Origin: Albula goreensis
Lineage: Eukaryota > Chordata > Actinopteri > Albuliformes > Albulidae
NCBI GenBank assembly: GCA_022829145.1
Contig: CM040764.1
Coordinates: 248,001 to 312,000 of the forward strand
DNA length: 64,000 nucleotides
Direction of reading: 5' to 3'
Shown: positions 56,501-64,000 of the stretch, piece after piece
How the letters are laid out: the number at the start of each line of letters is the position of its first letter
Position numbering within the stretch: position 1 is the stretch's first letter
The notes under the pieces: generated by a model
Database searches by the model: none
What the model was told of the DNA's origin: nothing
What the model saw: only the letters and a program-made list of their open reading frames with translations
Made by a program: the position numbers and the translations under genes

Positions 56501-59500
56501 GCTGCAATAAGAGGATGAGGTTAACTGGAAGCTCCGTCTCCAAGTGCTGTGAGTTAGAGCTGCAGTAAGAGGAAGAGGATAACTGGTAGCTCTGTCTCCA
56601 TGTGCTGTGAGTTAGAGCTGCAATAAGAGGATGAGGTTAACTGGAAGCTCTGTCTCCATGTGCTGTGAGTTAGAGCTGCAGTAAGAGGATGAGGTTAACT
56701 GGAAGCTTTGTCTCCATGTGCTGTGAGTTGGAGCTGCAGTTAGAGTAGTTTAAGGTGAGAGATTGAAGTGCTTTCTCAGCTACAAGGTGATATTCTTACT
56801 CTTCTTCCTTCATGTTGCCTCTGCACCTCATGTTCCCACAGTGTTTTATAAGTCAGTATTATATATTGCTGTACCTAACAACCTGTAGAAATTGAGAACT
56901 TGCAAGGAAAATAGCTTTTCCCAAAGTTTTACTTATCACCAAGGTAATTCTGGAACATAACCATTCTTAGTTGGGCAGTATGAGAATAAGCTGTGTTTAT
57001 GTCAGCAAATAGTTGGTGGCACCCTGAACTGCTGGGCTGTTCTCACCAAATCACTTTTTAAAACAAATGTGCAATGTCTCTATTCTCTAATAGGATCCAG
57101 AGTGAAAGAGCAGGGTCACCTGTACCCAGCTGTCTGTCAATACAGAGTGACCAGTCAATGGGACAACCCATACAATTCAGTGGAGGATTTACAGGTGGTC
57201 CAAGGTAAGAAAATGGGTAGATATTTACCCTTCATTATCATTATGTTTATCTGTCAATGGCAAGATTAAAGTGTAGGTGGGCTGTGCCATATTATATTCA
57301 GGTGTATGACAGTGTACCATTTCACATTCAGGTGCCGGTTAGGAATGCTGTGTCAAACTCAGGTGGAGGTGGGGTGTAACACATCACATTCAGGTGTGAG
57401 AGATGCAGTAAGAGGATGAGGTTAACTGGAAGCTCTGTCTCCATGTGCTGTGAGTTAGAGCTGCAATAAGAGGATGAGGTTAACTGGAAGCTCCGTCTCC
57501 AAGTGCTGTGAGTTAGAGCTGCAGTAAGAGGAAGAGGATAACTGGTAGCTCTGTCTCCATATGCTGTGAGTTAGAGCTGCAGTAAGAGGATGAGATTAAC
57601 TGGAAGCTCTGTCTCCATGTGCTGTGAGTTAGAGGTGCAGTAAGAGGATGGGGTTAACTGGAAGCTCTGTCTCCATGTTCTGTGAGTTAGAGACTCAGTC
57701 AGAGTCTTTTTAGGTTGGAGACGAAAGTGATCCTTTAGTTGTAGCCATGCTTCAATTTAGTAAAATAGCTATGTCCATTTAATAAGTGTGCATTTTATAA
57801 ATCTGGGCAGAACATTGTAGAATGTAAACAGCTCTTCCTTACTTTAAATCTTAAAAGGGGAATTGCTTCTTCCAAACTTTCTCATTTAAGAAACAACCAA
57901 GTTCATTGTTTAGAATGAATCTGCTTTGTTGGACCGTTGATGATGCCAATTTTCAACATTTTTCACCAAATTGTCTGTAAAAACAAATACGCAATGTCTG
58001 TTTCGGCTTTTTGGGTCCAGCAGAAAGAGCAGGGTCTCCTGTACCCAGCTGTCTTAGAGCTGCAGGAAGAGGATGACATGAAGACTTTCTCAGGATGGTG
58101 GAAATTTACCATCATCTCAGGATGGTTGTAGATGGTTGTTTGTGGTTTAGTGAAAGTGTTTTAGCTGTGTCAGGCAGCTTGAATCCAGTGGCATCATACC
58201 TCACTCCCTCCTTCAGCATGTTAGATCGATTCAAGTGACCCACACCCTCTGTTTTTGTGAGGCCCTGTTTGGGCTGGCTCAGTTTGAAGCCTGGAGTAGA
58301 CCTATCGTCAGTAGACTGGTGCTGTGTAGCTTCTAGGTATGAGAATGACATACATTTCTGCCAGTCAACTCGCTGATGCTGAAGCCTGTCAGGTAAATTC
58401 CCTTATGACCTGTTGAGGTGAATATTAGAGAGGAATGAACATGCAAACAAGAGCTTTCAATCAACACAAGTTTAATACAAATGCGCATTTGGGAATCAGC
58501 CTCCTCTGAGATCTGATTCAAAGTACATAAATAATCACTCATCTTTTATACTGTTTTTATGAATACATAATCTTCATGGTAGGTGTGGAGATCCCACCTC
58601 TAACATTTCATTGGTCAACAGTTACTTCAATGTCCTTTAGCTATTTCTTTTTAATGAGTCTTCTGTTCTTGCAAAAAGTTATTTTTCCTCACCAGACGAT
58701 GGCAATCCGCCCAATTTCAGTTACTCCCCAATACAATTTTCTACGATTACAATTAGTTCTTCTTTCTACTCCGAAGGACAACTTATTCTCATGGGAGTGC
58801 TCAACAACCTAGAGAGTTGTTACCTCTTATCTTTATGCACACACACACACACACACATTCTTCTTTACTTAGGTCTACAGGAAATTTCCACCCCACCTGT
58901 CTATTATACAGAAATTACATTTCAACTTCACATTCAATGGCTTTATACATTTTATATACATAACCTCTATAATCTACATAACCAACTATAATTTCTCTAA
59001 CAAGCCGACACATATTTTTTTTAAATTCTATGATGTAGGATAATAACAAAATTAAGCCAAGTGATCAGCACAGATCACAAGATGAAAACGTTGTTCCATT
59101 TGGTATGTACCAAATTATTGTGTTCTTCTTCGCTCACTGCACAGCTTAAGGGAAGCTCAAACCCCTCAATAAACATGTTTCAAAAGATTGATTCATGAGA
59201 GACCCTATTAAATGGAACAAGAAATTTGGTTTTGCAAAATAGCTTAAACATCCATCCACATTTGAACTTATGCAGATAAAAAAATGTTTAGGCTAATAAA
59301 CAATAGCAACCATAACAACAACAATATTGTCATTGACAGACATATTGAACTTAAGCAATGAAAGAAACTCATAAAAACTGATTTTCACCTGCTTAACTGT
59401 TGACTGACAATTGAGAAATTGTTCACATCTCTTGTAGTTTCTGTGTCCTTTGTCCAAATGCTGAGGGTGTACTTAGGTGTAATTAGACAAGTTTAGCTAG

Positions 59501-62500
59501 CCACAACTTGGTTTGTGTGAGACATTGCCAAGTACTGCAGAACATGACGAGAGTTATCTGACAGTTTTCTAGAGTCAAGTATGTGGTCTTCATATGTATC
59601 AAGCATGTGGTCTTCAAGTTAGTAACAACTGCATTCGTCATACATAGTGTAAGCCAGCTATCTGCTGGTACAGATTAAGCCATGGTCTTACGCTGTCTGT
59701 AATTTTTAATATGGCTTGATAAAAGGTTTTATTTTCCTGAAGGGAAGTATTTTTAAGTCAGTTGTTTGTAACTGATTGTGACGGAGAACTGATTTATATT
59801 TTATTCTCCGCCCCAAATATCGGCGTCGGCCGCGGGATGGGGAAATTTAAACCGTGACGCGTGTATTAGGGGGGAAAAGAGATAGGAAAAAACATCAAAC
59901 TTTGTGTATGTATGTTCATTTATTTTTTTTGGTTTAAAAGTGCTGTTTGTTCGTTCAGGGTGGATATTGGCGTTTGTTGTCTGGGGGGGAAAAAATTTAC
60001 TTTTCAAATGTTACCGTTTTTAAATAGCGAACTACATATTCATTTAGCGGGTGCACACGTTATCTGTTTTGTTAGTTAGCTATGTTCACATTTCACTTTC
60101 ATCATTCATCACTCGAACTTTCCGTAATACATAAATCCCGGTGTACTCACTTGTGCGTCTGTGTCTGTTTCACTGGGGTGTCAAAGGAGCACACGGGGGA
60201 AAACATGGTGGTTTTAAGGATTGTGGGTAGAGTAGTTCATGTTGGTTTGTAAGGTAGGGGGAATTGTTTCAATGTTTTGTGTTATGTTATTGTATTGGTG
60301 ATGGGGGAAAATGTATTTGTTTAATGTATTGTTTGTATATACTTTTGTTGTTTGATCATGTAAAGAATTGATAGATTATTGTTCCTTTGTAAGTTAATTG
60401 ATTTTATTTTTGGGATGGTATGGTCGGGAGGGGGTAATTGTATTTAAGGCCCTCCTGCTCTTTATTAAAAAAAGGCTGTGGGTGAGGCAGGACCCGGGAA
60501 AGCCAAAAAGGACATAATTGGGAACTGATTGCCCCAAATGTTTTTTGTAAATATTCACTAATAATCAGGACTTTATTTTGTGTACAGTTTTTTTTTTTTT
60601 GATTTATCACTATAATAAAACCACCATTCACCCTATTTTTCTGTGTTGGCCTCTTGTTGACCGCTCGCCATCCTCACACTGATACCACAAAAATAATAGC
60701 CCAGTTTTGTCAGTGTCACATGTGTCTGTTTCCCCAGACACTGCTGGGATATTTGCTATTAATATGAGCAACCTTTATCACTCTGGAAGCTCCACTCATA
60801 GCTGGAGTATGAAGATCTTACTCTTGACTTTTCTCTTGACTGCCCTGTTTTAATCAACGCCTGCATTTTGAGACACTTCCCTATTTTATCAGTTTATTTA
60901 AAATGTTCAACACCCCATGCTACAATGACTGGAGGTTTCCTTTGGTGAGACAATGTTAGCACAGCCTAAACAGGGAAAAATAGACTGTAAACCAATAAAA
61001 TTATCTTGTCTCATTGCTCTGTAGTGCCTTCTACTGGCAAACTGGGCAGCAAATTGGAGGAGCCACATGCATGGGCAAAAGGTTCACAGCATGGGGCTGA
61101 GAACATCATTTGAGAAAACACCCTCACTCCCTGTTGGATGAGGCATGGGCAGGAATGAGTTCCATTAAGAACTCGTAATCATGAAATGGGGTTGTGACAT
61201 TCTGAGCAAAGCCATCAATGTATTTCATGTCTTACACACACCATACATATCCACACAAGCACATTAACACTATTGATGATATTATGGTGGCTTGTTTAGT
61301 CCAAACAATAGACAACAGAGCCAGTATTCTATGCTTTCTCAACTCTGCTACTCTCTCAAAAATGCTATGTGGTAGTTTCATGCTAAATAGTTTCATATTA
61401 GTGTCATGCTAGTTACCTATTCTAGTTCTGTCCTATTTATTAGTGCACTTGCAGCGGTTGCTAATACAGTGCCACAGAGTAGTAAATGTAAGCACAGTGT
61501 TTGCTGTTGCCAATGATGAAACCACATAAAACACAGGAATATGGTATAGGTTCTTGCCGCTATTAGCTTTACTGGTAATGTACCTCTCTTTCATAAATTA
61601 TAGAGACTAATATAGGGACATGTCTTTTACTTACTTATACAGTGTAACAACATCACAGTTAAACCATTCATTTCACAGAAGTGTGGTAAAGATATTTACT
61701 GCTGTAATGTTCGGTTTGTTAGCTCACCACTTAGCTTGGTAGGTGTTTGGTGATAAAGAATGGAAGTCTATCACTCTGTGCAAGTAAGATCCACCCATCC
61801 ATGGTGTAGGGATGAAACAGGCCTTCCTCTTGTGGAAATCTGTGGGTAAATCTGTAATGATAAACCAGTGAGCTGAACTGGCTGTTAGGTAGCTAAATAC
61901 TGAGGATACTGCATCACCCCATTTAACAATTTGTTTCATTCTATTTTAGAGAAGACAGAAGGAAAATACATGGTTCACCAGCTGGCTATGTGTTTTTCCT
62001 GCTTAGCTAACACCACCTCCTTCCCCTGCAGAGCGTACAGCATGCTATAATATTTAAGCAGGGTCTAGCTGCAGCCACTCCAAACCTCGGCACACAGGCT
62101 CCACCTCAGAGAGGCCCTGCTGCATGTGGAGCCCTGCATCGGCTTGCAACTTTTGTTTCATGCCCCAAAGCCTATTTCATTGGTTAATTATATGGTTAGG
62201 TACGTTTTAACCACAGGTTCACTGTTTGATATTAGTATGAGTGACCCAACCTACCCCCAAATGCCCCAGCCCCACAAACCCCCCACCCCCTGCGTGGGTG
62301 TACCTGGTTTTACAAGCCAGAGGTCTAATGATTGAGCTTCTCTGAAACATTTTAATGCACTCTTCTTATGTATTTTTTTCTTAATTCACTGTTTTTCTGT
62401 CGGAACTCTGATTCCTCACAAACCACTTTGCAGGGTCCAGCAATCAGAAGAGTCCAGCTGTCTGGAACAGAAGAGTCCAGAGAGGAGAGAGCAGTGTATG

Positions 62501-62521
62501 GATGTGAACCTCACAAAAAAG
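44402..62521 (+). CDS. NLR gene B, N-terminal part with a 13-exon tandem array
   Basis: Gene-level entry (partial; continues beyond the window). Exons: 44402-44534 (5' UTR plus start codon), thirteen 111-nt exons between 46549 and 57204, then 62434-62521. All internal borders of the array are phase 2, so any number of array exons joins the first exon to the 88-nt exon in frame. The array peptide (SERAGSPVPSC, SDQSMxQP) is the repeat that precedes PYD or FISNA in fish NLRs. Its function is not established, and a flexible or oligomerising N-terminal extension is inferred. No FISNA-NACHT exon is found before 64000, although in gene A it lies 1.24 kb after the 88-nt exon. Confidence 0.65.
44535..45709. 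other. First intron of gene B
   Basis: AT-rich, no gene. It leads into the 58-bp minisatellite. Confidence 0.5.
45710..46205 (+). repeat. 58-bp minisatellite, ~8.5 copies
   Basis: The unit is 'agctgcagtaagaggatgag', 'gttaactggaagctctgtct', 'ccatgtgctgtgagttag', period 58. Copies differ by a few bases, and one (46070) has a short deletion. Blocks of one to six such units lie in every intron of the exon array. Confidence 0.95.
46549..46659 (+). CDS. Array exon 1 of NLR gene B
   Basis: Acceptor ttctctaatag, donor CCAAG/GTAAGA. The frame after one base begins IQSERAGSPVPSCLSIQSDQ and ends in SGGFTGGPR, 37 residues. Residue 23 is Glu (ATGGAACAACC). This is the reference form; exons 2 and 5 are identical. 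Confidence 0.8.
47457..47567 (+). CDS. Array exon 2 of NLR gene B
   Basis: Identical to exon 1 over all 111 bases. Splice sites intact. Confidence 0.8.
48473..48583 (+). CDS. Array exon 3 of NLR gene B
   Basis: One base differs from exon 1 (AGT to AGA), changing Ser18 to Arg. Splice sites intact. The downstream intron carries a more scrambled minisatellite (48890-49020). Confidence 0.8.
49410..49520 (+). CDS. Array exon 4 of NLR gene B
   Basis: Residue 23 is Gly (ATGGGACAACC). A silent change CCT to CCG lies at Pro9. Splice sites intact. Confidence 0.8.
50290..50400 (+). CDS. Array exon 5 of NLR gene B
   Basis: Same sequence as exon 1 (Glu23). Splice sites intact. It returns to the Glu form after the Gly form of exon 4, which suggests exchange between units. 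Confidence 0.8.
51075..51185 (+). CDS. Array exon 6 of NLR gene B
   Basis: Gly23 form. Exons 8-13 are identical to it. Splice sites intact. Confidence 0.8.
51864..51975 (+). pseudogene. Array exon 7 of NLR gene B, 112 nt with frame change
   Basis: CACCTGTACCC of the other copies is CACCTTTTACCC here, a net gain of one base, so the exon is 112 nt and shifts the frame after residue 9. Acceptor and donor are intact. As neighbouring exons are phase 2 on both sides, skipping this one exon keeps the message in frame. Confidence 0.75.
52652..52762 (+). CDS. Array exon 8 of NLR gene B
   Basis: Gly23 form. The intron just upstream has 'aatgtatctattc' instead of 'aatgtctctattc', a marker shared only with exon 10. 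Confidence 0.8.
53436..53546 (+). CDS. Array exon 9 of NLR gene B
   Basis: Gly23 form, splice sites intact. The following intron holds a five-unit minisatellite block with a divergent unit (gaagaggataactggtagct), shared with the introns after exons 11, 12 and 13. Confidence 0.8.
54394..54504 (+). CDS. Array exon 10 of NLR gene B
   Basis: Gly23 form with the upstream 'aatgtatctattc' marker of exon 8. First half of the second 1742-bp dimer. Confidence 0.8.
55179..55289 (+). CDS. Array exon 11 of NLR gene B
   Basis: Gly23 form. Second half of the dimer, corresponding to exon 9. Confidence 0.8.
56137..56247 (+). CDS. Array exon 12 of NLR gene B
   Basis: Gly23 form. The upstream intron has 'cccaaagttttac' and 'aagctgtgtttat', shared only with exon 13. 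Confidence 0.8.
57094..57204 (+). CDS. Array exon 13 of NLR gene B
   Basis: Gly23 form, last intact copy. The next copy downstream (57985) is the decayed relic. Confidence 0.8.
57400..57715 (+). repeat. 58-bp minisatellite, 3' edge of the array
   Basis: About five units, the last ones more divergent. It passes into the segmental duplication copy B at 'agagtctttttaggttggag', exactly as at 10148 in gene A. Confidence 0.9.
57985..58095 (+). pseudogene. Relic of the NLR repeat exon, copy B
   Basis: Same recombinant structure as at 10440-10545: repeat-exon 5' half, then minisatellite-like 'tagagctgcaggaagaggat'. The acceptor is lost. The shared break point shows that the relic formed before the A/B duplication. 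Confidence 0.7.
58387..59002. mobile_element. Probable solo LTR fossil (616 bp)
   Basis: The insertion starts TGTCAGGTAAATTC and ends CTCTAACA (TG...CA), flanked by AGCC at 58383-58386 and 59003-59006. The paralogous site in gene A (about 10829, 'gaagccgatacatt') lacks it. It contains a (CA)n tract at 58839-58856. The LTR-retroelement family is not resolved. It is younger than the A/B duplication. Confidence 0.55.
59003..59776. other. Intron sequence of gene B shared with gene A
   Basis: Matches 10829-11530 with small indels. No gene. Confidence 0.6.
59777..60678. mobile_element. Solo LTR fossil (902 bp)
   Basis: The ends are TGTGACGGAGAACTG and CGCCATCCTCACA (TG...CA), with the 5-bp direct repeat CTGAT at 59772-59776 and 60679-60683. 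The empty site 'gtacctgataccac' is present at about 11525-11538 in gene A. An AATAAA-like signal lies near 60613. The length, TG/CA ends and 5-bp duplication fit a Ty3/gypsy-like or BEL-like LTR. It has no internal coding part and is younger than the A/B duplication. Confidence 0.8.
60684..62433. other. Intron sequence of gene B shared with gene A
   Basis: Closely matches 11530-12996 and 13848-14134. It holds no separate gene. The 71-codon minus-strand frame at 61939-61724 is present in both copies but is not conserved as protein. Confidence 0.6.
62434..62521 (+). CDS. NLR gene B, 88-nt exon after the array
   Basis: Acceptor actttgcag, donor AAAAAG/GTGTGA. The frame reads VQQSEESSCLEQKSPERREQ, then CMDVNLTKK. 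It enters in phase 2 and so joins array exons in frame, and it leaves in phase 0. Counterpart of 14135-14222. Confidence 0.6.
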
Positions 62522-62617
62522 GTGTGATATCTCTTTATCTATGTATTAATCATCATGGGGTTTGGCTTTGAGAATACTCTTTATTTCAACTCTCTTCTCA
62601 GACTATTAGAATGACTA

Positions 62618-63202
62618 AGCTCTCACTTCGATGTGGTGTAATTGCACACATTCAAAGGAAGTGCTCTGCTAAAAACCCCTAATTCTAATGAATCATAATC
62701 TCATACAGATTACAGTATAGGCACATGTTTGTTATGAGACTCAAACTCCCAGCAGCACTGTTACTGGCTATGGCAGGAAGTCCACACTGGTAATGTAACA
62801 GCTGTTATGGGACTCAGACTTCCAGCAGCACTGTTACTGGCCAGCTGTTATGGGATGCAAACACCTAGCAGCATTGTTAATGGCCTAGACGATTACTTAG
62901 TGATGGCAAACCACTATCGCAGAAAAGACACACCTACTACACTCTCTACTAGTGCAGGGTTTAGAGTGCAAGGGACACACGCACAGGGTGTAGGGTCCAG
63001 GGAACACACAGGCTGTAGGGTGCGGGATAAAATACTCGCAGGGTGTTGGATGCAGGGAAGAACATTCTCAGAGCGCAGGGAACACACTCACAGGATGTAG
63101 GGTGCAGGGAACACACTCACAGGGTGTAGGTTGTAGGGAACACACTCCTCGTTTGGAGCACAACACAAGAACAAACACAGAGCTGGAATACGGTTTCAGC
63201 CA
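62618..63202. repeat. 585-bp insertion made of two minisatellites
   Basis: Absent from gene A ('gaatgacta/atcatccagg'). 62730-62885 has three copies of 'gttatgggactcagacttcc' plus 'agcagcactgttactggc'. 62955-63150 has six or so units of 'agggtgtagggtgcagggaa' plus 'cacactcac'. No terminal repeats or target duplication are seen. Confidence 0.65.
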
Positions 63203-63299
63203 ATCATCCAGGACCAGATTCATCCCTTTTATCATAAGCATTTTAAATGTTACTTCAGCCTTTTCTGGGGCATAAAAAATTCCTGGGACTGAAAAATGG

Positions 63300-63550
63300 C
63301 AAGCATTAAACCGCAGGTGAAACTGAGAAGTTCTGTAAGTTGTTGGTCATAGTCAGAGTCAGTAACGTCAACTAACTGCATTGTATCTTCGGCTTCGTTA
63401 GTGACAACAGTGAAAGTTGCATCATCATCATCATCATCTGTCGGTTCTTCAAAATCCGCTTCATGACCTCTTTCACATACAGTACTTTTTATTCAAGTCA
63501 GGAATAGCTTCTTCTTCACTGCTGTCCTCATCTTCCAAGTCTGACATCAC
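63300..63550 (-). other. Acidic minus-strand coding-like stretch
   Basis: Minus-strand text gives MSDLEDEDSSEEEAIPDLNK from about 63545. In another frame it gives EADFEEPTDDDDDDATFTVV and TDSDYDQQLTELLSF. The Asp run comes from a (CAT)n tract at 63419-63440. Acidic N termini like this occur in several transposase and host protein families. The frames are interrupted and no family is assigned. Confidence 0.25.
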
Positions 63551-64000
63551 AAGGTGCAACCTCAAGAAAGTAACCTCTCACCAGTTCTTCCCACTGAGTT
63601 CTGTCTCTTGCACCGGAGAGATTCATTGTTTGAGAGCTGCCGCAACTCTTATCGTAGTCCATGATTCTAACAAAACGCAAATAAACTTTTCCAAAAAAGT
63701 AAACAAAAAAGTACACTATAAACTGTTGGAAAGCGGCACGTTGGTGTGAACCAATGAACGTTCAGCACTACGTTTACTATAGCACTAGAAGAAGAAAAGC
63801 AAGCGGATCTATGCACCATAGAAAGAGAAAACGCCGGTTTCAGTCATAAATCAAGCATTATTTCAGTTACTTTTTTCAATCAAAATTGTTTTGTATTGTG
63901 AATTGTCATCAGAGCTAATGTGACCGGGAGATCTTAAGCTGCATAACAGTATCAGAAGACGAAACCATATGATACTCAATCGCTTGGTTTGACAGTACAA
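63551..64000. other. Right edge, no gene recognised
   Basis: No PYD, FISNA or NACHT sequence is visible here, though gene B would be expected to continue to the right. Confidence 0.4.

Larger units (their letters stand above)
46206..57400 (+). repeat. Tandem array of thirteen exon-bearing units
   Basis: Unit starts, measured exon to exon, are spaced 908, 1016, 937, 880, 785, 789, 788, 784, 958, 785, 958 and 957 bp. Each unit holds a 350-bp upstream intron part, the 111-nt exon, a downstream part with short 'cacattcaggtgtaggtggg' type repeats, and a variable number of 58-bp minisatellite units, which explains most of the length differences. Units 8+9 and 10+11 form a larger repeat of about 1742 bp. 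Units 12 and 13 share private variants (cccaaagttttac, aagctgtgtttat). Confidence 0.95.
57720..63290 (+). repeat. Segmental duplication, copy B
   Basis: Partner of 10150-14400. Differences of note: a 616-bp and a 902-bp LTR-like insertion, loss of the 851-bp segment at 62147/62148, and an extra 585 bp at 62618-63202. The longest uninterrupted match is 60690-62147. Confidence 0.85.

Noticed and set aside
46524-57269. Repeated 66-codon frames starting MQCLYSLIGSRVKEQG in each array unit
   Set aside because: They read the exon in the wrong frame and run through the acceptor and donor into the intron. The splice-bounded frame SERAGSPVPSC matches the fish NLR repeat and gives phase 2 at both ends.
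45710-57715. CRISPR-like array
   Set aside because: The 58-bp units are head-to-tail without unique spacers, in a vertebrate gene with introns. It is a minisatellite.

Overview
The window looks like a repeat-rich teleost fish chromosome. The evidence is two tandem, plus-strand genes of the fish-expanded NLRC3-like NLR family (repeat exon, PYD, FISNA-NACHT, LRR), together with typical fish repeats: Tc1, hAT, PIF/Harbinger, L1- and L2-like LINEs, a tRNA-type SINE, a DIRS/Ngaro-like fossil and solo LTRs. No bacterial-style operon, tRNA, rRNA or CRISPR array was seen.

Layout. 0-10 kb: a foldback element with long inverted arms (258-1570), a decayed hAT (3699-5215), a broken C-type lectin exon (5781-5948), and two nested minus-strand LINE relics (6405-9509). 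10-17.5 kb: NLR gene A, with a decayed repeat exon, an 88-nt exon (14135-14222), a PYD exon with two offsetting frame changes (14801-15035) and a large FISNA-NACHT exon (15462-17508). That exon holds a 39-bp coding minisatellite and two in-frame TGA codons. 17.5-37 kb: one very long intron filled with mobile elements. 37.5-40.5 kb: LRR exon pieces and a possible terminal exon of gene A. Gene A is probably a pseudogene.

43.2-62.5 kb: NLR gene B. Its first coding exon (ATG 44476) ends in phase 2. It is followed by thirteen tandem units of 784-1016 bp, each carrying one 111-nt exon with acceptor and donor and with both borders in phase 2. If all were spliced in, they would add about 480 residues of Ser/Pro/Gln-rich repeat to the N terminus. 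One copy has a 1-nt insertion. An 88-nt exon matching the gene A exon follows at 62434-62521; the FISNA-NACHT part of gene B is not inside the window.

The block 10150-14400 of gene A and the block 57720-63290 of gene B are copies of each other. Gene B alone carries two solo-LTR fossils in this block, with target duplications, and gene A keeps the matching empty sites. The most striking signal is the exon array and the way minisatellites in this locus copy splice sites. All exon calls rest on splice motifs, phase and family resemblance read by eye. No alignment or RNA evidence was available, and array copy number may be affected by assembly.
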